NCBI RefSeq assembly: GCF_014596915.1
Contig: NZ_JACVWU010000007.1
Span: 1 to 64,000 of the forward strand
Direction of reading: 5' to 3'
Source of the DNA: Streptomyces sp. TRM68416
GTDB lineage: Bacteria; Actinomycetota; Actinomycetes; Streptomycetales; Streptomycetaceae
DNA: 64,000 nucleotides
Position numbers and translations under genes: made by a program. Below are positions 55,645-64,000 of this stretch, one piece after another. Below the pieces are notes generated by a model, which searched no databases, was not told where the DNA came from, and saw nothing but the letters and a program-made list of their open reading frames with translations. How positions within the stretch are numbered: position 1 is the first letter of the stretch; every line of letters begins with the position of its first letter.

Positions 55645-56504
55645 GACCCCTGCATCTCCCTTGCGATCCGCTCCAGCGTGGTGGGTGTCTCCTGCGGGTC
55701 GGGAGCGGCGGCCCGCACGAGGTCGAAGGTCTGGATGAAGGTGCGCACGTCGCGCTCCTTCTCCAAGTACACGTTTCCGGCGATCGAGTTGACGTAGACG
55801 ACGGTGGGGGTGCGCGGCTCGAACTCCAGGAGCGAGAAGGTGCCGGCGAGGGCCGCGTGGGCGCCCTTGGCGGTCGGCATGACCTGGATGGTCACGTTCG
55901 GCATGGCCGCCGCCCGGGCCAGGTGCTCCAGTTGGGCCACCATGACCTCCGTACCGCCGATGGGGCGGCGCAGCGCGCTCTCCTCCAGCACCACCCACAG
56001 CTCCAGCGGCTCCGGCGTCCGGGTCAGCAGCGCCTGCCGCTCCTTGCGGAACCGCACCAACTGGTCAACCTCATAGGGTTCGTTGGGCCGTACGGCGGCG
56101 ATCACGGCCCGGGCGTAGTCCTCGGTCTGGAGCAGTCCGTGGACGAACGTGGGCTCGTAGGAGCGCAGGGCGCGGGCGTCGGCCTCAAGTCCCGCGTAGG
56201 TGGCCATGCCGGAGGGCAGCACTTCGTTGTAGTGCGCCCACCAGCCCTGCTGCTGGGCGTCCTTGTGGATCTGCAGGACGGCCTCGGTCAGCTCCGGGTC
56301 GGTCACGCCGTACCACTGGAGCAGGTCGCGGACGTCCCGGGCCTTGATCGGGGCCTGCCCGGTCTCCACCCGGCTGATCTTGGACATCGAGCACTCCAGG
56401 TGCGCCGCCACGTCCTCGATCCGCTTGCCCGCGTGTTCGCGCAGCCGGCGGAGCTCGGATCCGAGCTGGCGCCGTCGCAGCGTGGGACCGCCGGCCGTGG
56501 CCAT
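55641..56504 (-). CDS. Scr1-type XRE regulator (DUF5753)
   Basis: A 287-residue protein with an N-terminal XRE HTH (LRRLREHAGKRIEDVAAHLE and SMSKISRVETGQAPIKARDV) and a C-terminal DUF5753 domain (RSYEPTFVHGLLQTEDYARA, FRKERQALL). It is cotranscribed with a DUF397 gene. Members are abundant in Streptomyces and often control development or antibiotic genes. ATG 56504. Confidence 0.92.
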   Translation of the reverse strand: MATAGGPTLRRRQLGSELRRLREHAGKRIEDVAAHLECSMSKISRVETGQAPIKARDVRDLLQWYGVTDPELTEAVLQIHKDAQQQGWWAHYNEVLPSGMATYAGLEADARALRSYEPTFVHGLLQTEDYARAVIAAVRPNEPYEVDQLVRFRKERQALLTRTPEPLELWVVLEESALRRPIGGTEVMVAQLEHLARAAAMPNVTIQVMPTAKGAHAALAGTFSLLEFEPRTPTVVYVNSIAGNVYLEKERDVRTFIQTFDLVRAAAPDPQETPTTLERIAREMQGS

Positions 56505-56675
56505 CGCCTCACCCCTCGCACTCGAAATGGTGCCCCGTTGCTCCGAGCAAGTGCGCTCGGACCTTCAACCCTCGTGCATCTGAGGATAGTTGAGATCATG
56601 CACATCGCTCACGCAATTGCGTGAAAAAAGTCCGTGAGTGCTCGCGCGAGTGCTCGAAGGGGTGCGGACATGGCT

Positions 56676-56709
56676 CCGCCCCGACCGGACGGTGCACCGG
56701 TCGGGGCGG
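56676..56709. terminator. Hairpin terminator after icd
   Basis: A perfect 13-bp stem (56676-56688 with 56697-56709), loop ACGGTGCA, 26 bp beyond the isocitrate dehydrogenase stop. Confidence 0.85.
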
Positions 56710-56735
56710 AACGGAAGGCCTGTGGCCCGGGTGGG

Positions 56736-59108
<2,373 letters not shown>

Positions 59109-59139
59109 CTACTTCACACCCCGGTCGGTGGCGGCTCCG

Positions 59140-60234
59140 TCAGTCGAGGCGGAGGGAGACCGCCTCGGTCGCCTCCTCGGGGCCGCGCTGCTGCGGAATG
59201 GCCATCGCCGCCTGCTGCAGCGCCACCGTCCGCGCGGGAGCGGGGATGCGGATGCCCTCCCGGCGGTAGCGGCGGTGCAGACGCTTGATGAACTCGTGCT
59301 TGATCCGGTACTGGTCGCTGAACTCGCCGACGCCCAGGATGACGGTGAAGCCGATCCGGGAGTCGCCGAAGGTGTGGAAGCGGATGATCGGCTCGTGGTC
59401 CGGGACGGCCCCCTCGACCTCGGTCATCACTTCGGCGATCACCTCGTTCGTCACCCGCTCGACCTGGTCGAGGTCACTGTCGTAGGCGACCCCGACCTGG
59501 ACCAGGATCGTCAGCCGCTCCTCGGGCCGCATGAAGTTGGTCATGTTCGTCTTCGCGAGTTCCCCGTTGGGGATGACGACCAGGTTGTTGGCCAGGTTGC
59601 GGACCGTCGTCTGGCGCCAGTTGATGTCCTCGACGTAGCCCTCCTCGCCACTGCTCAGCCGGATGTAGTCGCCCGGCTGGACGGTCTTGGAGGCGAGGAT
59701 GTGGATGCCGGCGAAGAGGTTGGCGAGCGTGTCCTGAAGGGCCAGGGCGACCGCGAGACCGCCGACGCCCAGGGCGGTGAGCAGCGGCGCTATGGAGACG
59801 CCGAGGGTCTGCAGCACCACCAGGAAGCCGATCGCCAGGACCAGGATCCGGGAGATGTTGACGAAGATCGTGGCCGACCCGGCGACGCCCGGACGGGACT
59901 GGGTGACCGTCCGCATCAGTCCGGCGACCCCGCGGGCGACCGCCAGCGTCACCGCGAAGATGAGCAGCACGCTCAGGGTCTGGTTGACGGTGCGCTGGAG
60001 CGTCCTGGTCAGCGGCAGCGCGGCGGCCGCCGCGGCCGTCCCGCCCAGGACCGCGGCCCACGGCACCACGGACCGCAGCGCGTCCACGATGAGGTCGTCG
60101 CCGCTCCAGCGGGTGCGTTCGGCGTGCTTGGCGAGCCAGCGCATCAGCATCCGCAGCAGGAACGCTGCCAACAGGCCCGCGGCCAGGGCGATTCCGGCCA
60201 TCACCAGGTCGTCCACAGTGAGATCCCGCTTCAC
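59140..60234 (-). CDS. MscS-family mechanosensitive channel
   Basis: A 364-residue small-conductance channel. Three to four N-terminal helices include the pore-lining GVGGLAVALALQDTLANLFAG. A beta domain follows with VQPGDYIRLSSGEEGYVEDI and the VIPNGELAKTNMTNF signature. The C-terminal vestibule domain ends in RTVALQQAAMAIPQQRGPEE. It releases osmolytes on hypo-osmotic shock. ATG 60234. Confidence 0.92.
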   Translation of the reverse strand: MKRDLTVDDLVMAGIALAAGLLAAFLLRMLMRWLAKHAERTRWSGDDLIVDALRSVVPWAAVLGGTAAAAAALPLTRTLQRTVNQTLSVLLIFAVTLAVARGVAGLMRTVTQSRPGVAGSATIFVNISRILVLAIGFLVVLQTLGVSIAPLLTALGVGGLAVALALQDTLANLFAGIHILASKTVQPGDYIRLSSGEEGYVEDINWRQTTVRNLANNLVVIPNGELAKTNMTNFMRPEERLTILVQVGVAYDSDLDQVERVTNEVIAEVMTEVEGAVPDHEPIIRFHTFGDSRIGFTVILGVGEFSDQYRIKHEFIKRLHRRYRREGIRIPAPARTVALQQAAMAIPQQRGPEEATEAVSLRLD

Positions 60235-60562
60235 CGGTCACCTCCGGGGACAGAAGCTGCGGCGAAGTGCCTCGCCGACGGCCGGGTGTGAAGAGTCGTC
60301 ACGTTGCCACCTGCTCGAATTCCGGACTGTACGGTCGCACCGACCGGGCGCGACGGGCTCATCCTGCCGTATCGCGCACACGGGTTCGTACCGTCCGCAC
60401 CTGACGCGGTGCTTCCGCCCGGAGGTCAAAGGCGCCGCCGTCAACTCGGGTGCGCCCGGGGGCCGCTGGAGGGCGGTCCGGCACCGCCTCCCGACGGGGG
60501 GTGCGTCCGGGAATGTCACCGCACTGTCGTCGTTGACCGCCGTCCCGGCGGGGCGGCCGGCG
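60235..60562. other. 328-bp spacer without a supported gene
   Basis: A minus-strand frame of 93 codons (60238-60519) is Arg/Pro-rich, lacks a clear ribosome-binding site and has no recognisable domain. No repeat or operator stands out. Confidence 0.45.
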
Positions 60563-61348
60563 TCACAGCGAGGACTGCGGGGGGTGGAGATCCGTGAACA
60601 CTCCGTGCCGTCCCGCTCCCGCCGCGAACCGTCCCGCCCCTTCCGGGCTCTCCGCCAACACGCCCATCCCGTGGAGGAGTTCGGAGCGCAGGGCCGTCTC
60701 CTCGTCCAGGCCTTCCTGGGCCAGGACCGACGCCCGGTCCGAGCGCAGGCAGGACTGGGGGAAGCGGGCGATCGACGCGGCCAGGGCCTCCGCCTCGGTG
60801 CGGGCGGTGCCGGTGGCGACGAGGCGGTTGGCGAGGCCGATGTCGTAGGCCTCGGCGGCCGGTACCGGGCGGCCGGTGAGGATCAGGTCCAGGGCGCGAC
60901 TCGTGCCGATCAGCCGGGGCAGCCGTACCGTGCCCCCGTCGATGAGCGGGACGCCCCAGCGGCGGCAGAACACGCCGAAGACCGCGTCCTGTTCGGCCAC
61001 CCGCAGATCGCACCAGAGGGCCAGCTCCAGGCCCCCGGCCACGGCGTGTCCGGCGACCGCCGCGATCACCGGCTTGGACAGCCGCATGCGGGTCGGGCCC
61101 ATCGGGCCGTCGCCGTCCTCCGCGACCCGGTTGCTCTGCTCCGTGCCCAGCGCCTTGAGGTCCGCGCCCGCGCAGAACGTGCCGCCCTCGCCCCACAGCA
61201 CCGCCGCCCGCGCCTGCTCGTCCGCCTCGAACTCCCGGAAAGCGTCCGCCAGTTCGGCGGCCGTGGGGCCGTCGACGGCGTTGCGGACCTCGGGGCGGGA
61301 GAGGATCACGGTGGTGACGGGACCCTGGCGTTCGACGCGGACCGGCAT
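60563..61348 (-). CDS. Enoyl-CoA hydratase/crotonase family protein
   Basis: A 261-residue crotonase. The oxyanion/CoA segments are RNAVDGPTAAELADAF, TFCAGADLKALG and GGLELALWCDLRVAEQDAVFG. Of the two usual catalytic acids, Glu in GGLELAL is present; the second acid region reads VPLIDGGTVRLPRLIG with Asp. The hydration step of beta-oxidation or a related reaction is likely; substrate unknown. GAAGGGAG precedes ATG 61348. Confidence 0.9.
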   Translation of the reverse strand: MPVRVERQGPVTTVILSRPEVRNAVDGPTAAELADAFREFEADEQARAAVLWGEGGTFCAGADLKALGTEQSNRVAEDGDGPMGPTRMRLSKPVIAAVAGHAVAGGLELALWCDLRVAEQDAVFGVFCRRWGVPLIDGGTVRLPRLIGTSRALDLILTGRPVPAAEAYDIGLANRLVATGTARTEAEALAASIARFPQSCLRSDRASVLAQEGLDEETALRSELLHGMGVLAESPEGAGRFAAGAGRHGVFTDLHPPQSSL

Positions 61349-61417
61349 GGCGGAACTCCCTTCGGCGGGGCGACGACAGGGGGAGTGTTCCATGCCGGAC
61401 CCGGTCGGGCCGCCCGC

Positions 61418-62473
61418 TCAGATCACCTTCCGGCGCACCAGCGCCCCCAGCGTCAACGCCCCCGGCAGCAGCGGCAGCCAGACGGTGATGATCCGGTAGG
61501 CGAGGACCACGGCCGTCGCCACGGCCGCCGGACCGCCCGCCGCCACCAGCGCCACGACCAGCGCCGCCTCGACCGAGCCGAGCCCGCCCGGCGTGGGCAC
61601 CAGCGCCACCGCGACCGTCGCGGCCAGATAGGCGACGGCCAGGTGCGCGGGCGGCACCGACAGCCCCAACGCCCGCCCCACCGCGACCAGTCCGGCCGCC
61701 TGGAGCGCGGGGAAGGCGAACGCGCCGCCCCACAGGGCGAGTGCCCGGGACGGGCGGGCGTGGACCGAGCGAGCCTCGCCGAGCGCGGTCCGCAGGAAGG
61801 AGACCACCGTGGCCCGCACCCGCCGCACCAGGGCCAGCACGCCCGCCGCCACCAGCACGACCGCGGCCGCGGCGAGCAGCAACGGGCCGATCGCCCCGTC
61901 GGGCAGCAGGCCGTCGAGCCGCAGCGCGTCGGGGAAGGCGAGGAACAGCACGGCGAGCAGGCCCACACGGCCGACCGCCTCCGCGAGCAGATAGAGGGCC
62001 AGGGCGGCGGAGGAGCGGGCGAGCGACAGCCCGCACACGGTCATGAACCGCAGGTTGACCGCGCTCGCCCCCAGTCCGGTGGGCAGCAGGTGGTTGGCCG
62101 CGCCGGCCGCGAACTGCGTGGCGAGCAGCCGGCCCGGCGGCAGCCGCTCGACGACCGCGCCCTGCCGGGTGCAGGCGGCGGCCACCCACGTCAGACAGGT
62201 GGCGCAGACCGCCACCAGCAGCCAGGGCCAGCGGGCGGTGCCGAGGTGGGCGAAGCCCTCGGCCAGCACGGCACGGTGCTGGACCGCCACCACGGCGACC
62301 AGCAGGAGCGGAAGCAGACACAGGATCCGGCGGACCGGGACGCGTCGGGGGAGTCGCCCCTCGGGGACAGGGGGCAGGTCGGGGAGGTGTACCGCTGTCA
62401 CAGTCGGAGAGGTTTTCCGCGCCGCACCAACGGCGGGTTGCCGAATCAGGGCTTCGGGCTTACTTCCGGTCAT
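61418..62473 (-). CDS. LPG-synthase-like (UPF0104/GtrA-flippase type) integral membrane protein
   Basis: A 351-residue polytopic protein with eight to ten helices matching the lysylphosphatidylglycerol synthase TM-region family (LLPTGLGASAVNLRFM and VALVPTPGGLGSVEAALVVAL are typical blocks). Without the cytosolic aminoacyl-transferase domain it probably works as a lipid flippase or isoprenoid-lipid transporter rather than as MprF. ATG 62473. Divergent from the SoxR-boxed ABC gene. Confidence 0.85.
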   Translation of the reverse strand: MTGSKPEALIRQPAVGAARKTSPTVTAVHLPDLPPVPEGRLPRRVPVRRILCLLPLLLVAVVAVQHRAVLAEGFAHLGTARWPWLLVAVCATCLTWVAAACTRQGAVVERLPPGRLLATQFAAGAANHLLPTGLGASAVNLRFMTVCGLSLARSSAALALYLLAEAVGRVGLLAVLFLAFPDALRLDGLLPDGAIGPLLLAAAAVVLVAAGVLALVRRVRATVVSFLRTALGEARSVHARPSRALALWGGAFAFPALQAAGLVAVGRALGLSVPPAHLAVAYLAATVAVALVPTPGGLGSVEAALVVALVAAGGPAAVATAVVLAYRIITVWLPLLPGALTLGALVRRKVI

Positions 62474-62540
62474 CGGGTCCTTCGCGGGGGGAGTGGTCGC
62501 AGGAGCAGGGGGCTGTCGTAGTAACTACCGGAAGAACGTT

Positions 62541-62569
62541 GACCTCAACATTGCTTGAGGTCCTACGTT
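62541..62569 (+). promoter_or_regulatory. SoxR-box promoter of the ABC exporter gene
   Basis: TTGACC (62539-62544) and TACGTT (62564-62569) are 19 bp apart. The spacer carries CCTCAA-N6-TTGAGG (62543-62560), extended to GACCTCAA/TTGAGGTC, the classic SoxR box. The start codon is 7-8 bp after the -10, so the mRNA may be leaderless. Confidence 0.88.
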
Positions 62570-62576
62570 CTCTCTC

Positions 62577-64000
62577 ATGAGCATGGAGACCACAGCCTGG
62601 ACACAGCTGCACAGCGTCATGAACGCCGAGCAGGAACGCCGCCCCCTCGCCCGCGCCACCCTGCGCCGCATCGGCGCGTTCGCCCGCCCGCACCGCAGGC
62701 GGATCACCCAGTTCGTGGTGCTCGGGGTGGCCACCGCCCTCCTCGCGGTCGCCACCCCCGTCCTCGCCGGCTGGGTCGTCACCGCGATCGTGTCGGGCGA
62801 CGACGAGGGCAGAGTCGTACGGCTCGCCCTGCTCATCGCCCTCATCGCGGTGCTGGAGGCGGCGCTGGGCATCCTCGCCCGACGCCTGTCGGCGACGCTC
62901 GGAGAGGGACTCATCCTCGATCTGCGCACAGCCGTGTTCGACCATGTGCAGCGCATGCCGGTCGCGTTCTTCACACGCACTCGTACGGGGGCGCTCGTCT
63001 CCCGTCTCAACAACGACGTCATCGGCGCGCAGCGCGCCTTCAGCAACACGCTCTCCGGAGTCGTGAGCAACCTGGTCACGCTGCTGCTCACGCTCGTCGT
63101 CATGCTCACCCTGTCCTGGCAGATCACCCTGCTCGCGCTGGCGCTGCTGCCGGTGTTCGTGATCCCGGCCCGCCGCATGGGCCGCCGGATGGCCCGGATG
63201 CAGCGGGAGGCGGCCACCCTCAACGCGGCGATGGGCACCCGGATGACCGAGCGGTTCTCGGCCCCCGGCGCCACCCTCGTCAAGCTCTTCGGCCGCCCCG
63301 AGCAGGAGTCCGCGGAGTTCGCGGCCCGCGCCCGCCGCGTCGCCGACATCGGGATCCGCACCGCCACCGCCCAGTCGGCGTTCATCACCGCGCTGACCCT
63401 CGTCTCCGCCCTCGCACTCGCCCTGGTCTACGGCCTCGGCGGCTGGTTCGCCCTCAACGGCAGCCTCGAACCGGGCGCCGTCGTCTCCCTGGCGCTCCTC
63501 CTCACCCGGCTGTACGCCCCGCTCACCGCGCTGGCCGGAGCGCGCGTCGAGGTGATGAGCGCGCTGGTCAGCTTCGAGCGCGTCTTCGAGGTGCTCGACC
63601 TCGAACCCCTCATCCAGGACAGGCCCGACGCCCAACGCGTCCCCGACGGGCCGGTCTCGGTCGAGTTCGCCGACGTCCGCTTCGGCTACCCGTCCGCCGA
63701 CAAGGTCTCCCTCGCCTCCCTGGAGGAGGTCGCCTCCCTCGACACCCGGGGCGGCGACCAGGTCCTGCACGGCATCTCCTTCCGCGCCGAACCGGGCCAG
63801 ACCGTCGCGCTCGTCGGCTCCTCCGGCGCGGGCAAGTCGACCGTCGCCGCCCTGCTCCCGCGCCTGTACGACGTCGACGGCGGCGCGGTCCGGATCGGCG
63901 GCGTCGACGTCCGCGACCTGAGCGCCCGGTCCCTGCGCGAGACCCTCGGCATGGTCACCCAGGACGGCCACCTGTTCCACGACACCGTCCGCGCCAACCT
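62577..64000 (+). CDS. ABC exporter, fused permease-ATPase, SoxR target (incomplete)
   Basis: At least 474 residues; runs off the end of the window. Residues 30-330 are membrane helices (about six). The ATPase starts near 355 with VSVEFADVRFGYP and has Walker A LVGSSGAGKSTV and Q-loop TQDGHLF; the signature and Walker B lie beyond 64000. It starts at ATG 62577 or in-frame ATG 62583. The SoxR box shows induction by redox-active compounds; in S. coelicolor SoxR activates a cognate ABC gene (SCO7008), which I believe is the orthologue. Likely exports redox-active pigments or antibiotics. Confidence 0.92.
   Translation, partial: MSMETTAWTQLHSVMNAEQERRPLARATLRRIGAFARPHRRRITQFVVLGVATALLAVATPVLAGWVVTAIVSGDDEGRVVRLALLIALIAVLEAALGILARRLSATLGEGLILDLRTAVFDHVQRMPVAFFTRTRTGALVSRLNNDVIGAQRAFSNTLSGVVSNLVTLLLTLVVMLTLSWQITLLALALLPVFVIPARRMGRRMARMQREAATLNAAMGTRMTERFSAPGATLVKLFGRPEQESAEFAARARRVADIGIRTATAQSAFITALTLVSALALALVYGLGGWFALNGSLEPGAVVSLALLLTRLYAPLTALAGARVEVMSALVSFERVFEVLDLEPLIQDRPDAQRVPDGPVSVEFADVRFGYPSADKVSLASLEEVASLDTRGGDQVLHGISFRAEPGQTVALVGSSGAGKSTVAALLPRLYDVDGGAVRIGGVDVRDLSARSLRETLGMVTQDGHLFHDTVRAN

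Noticed and set aside
60238..60519. 93-codon minus-strand frame
   Set aside because: No domain, no ribosome-binding site, compositional bias only.

Overview
This is a high-GC window with long gene-dense operons, GTG and TTG starts, ATGA/GTGA stop-start overlaps, WhiB, Scr1-type XRE/DUF397, DUF574 methyltransferases and a P450 close to CYP158A. All of this points to Streptomyces or a very close relative. From memory, the right-hand order (CYP158A-like P450, monomeric isocitrate dehydrogenase, ABC gene with a SoxR box) resembles the SCO6998-SCO7008 neighbourhood of S. coelicolor; I could not check this.

Layout. 1-8.1 kb: the tail of a probable L-serine dehydratase, the furA-katG peroxide-defence operon, a degenerate Nudix-fold protein, two DUF574 methyltransferases, DUF3140, and a translationally coupled whiB-dps pair behind a lipase gene. 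8.2-13 kb: thiolase, TSUP permease, and the cobalamin genes cobK and cobF. 13.1-21.4 kb: tRNA-Pro(GGG), a secreted GH59 glycosidase with a LacI-type site inside its promoter, an ABC exporter, a NudK-like hydrolase, an aldo/keto reductase behind a MerR-type promoter, and a double-DUF427 protein. 21.4-34.5 kb: a sugar/cyclitol catabolic region with a GntR regulator divergent from an RbsABC-like uptake operon, four Gfo/Idh/MocA dehydrogenases (one IolG-like), SDR, PhyH dioxygenase, two LacI regulators and a poly-gamma-glutamate hydrolase-like gene. The inositol genes iolB, iolC, iolD and iolE are absent, so the substrate is open.

34.5-43.8 kb: a second, identical tRNA-Pro(GGG), then an orphan ctaD, flavohaemoglobin, cupin, methyltransferase, VKOR and an Acg-type nitroreductase. 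Several intergenic spaces here carry GGGACC..GGCCC dyads like DosR/OsdR boxes, so I read this as a hypoxia/NO/redox-stress island. 43.9-52.2 kb: a protease-rich regulatory locus with an intracellular-looking metzincin, an AAA/LuxR regulator, and, divergently, a TPR-CHAT caspase-like protease facing an operon of a signal-less subtilase, an ECF-like sigma factor and a small partner protein. This is the best candidate for an undescribed system. By analogy with TPR-CHAT proteases that act on a sigma-factor partner, it may be a proteolytic switch releasing a sigma factor. 52.6-64 kb: CYP158A-like P450, N-formylglutamate amidohydrolase, Scr1-type XRE/DUF397, monomeric NADP-isocitrate dehydrogenase, MscS channel, enoyl-CoA hydratase, an LPG-synthase-like membrane protein, and the start of a SoxR-boxed ABC exporter.

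A recurring oddity is short GC-rich tandem repeats (15, 19, 22, 24, 37 and 83/97 bp units), most of them at or just past stop codons. Two arrays are clearly built from the 3' end of the adjacent gene.
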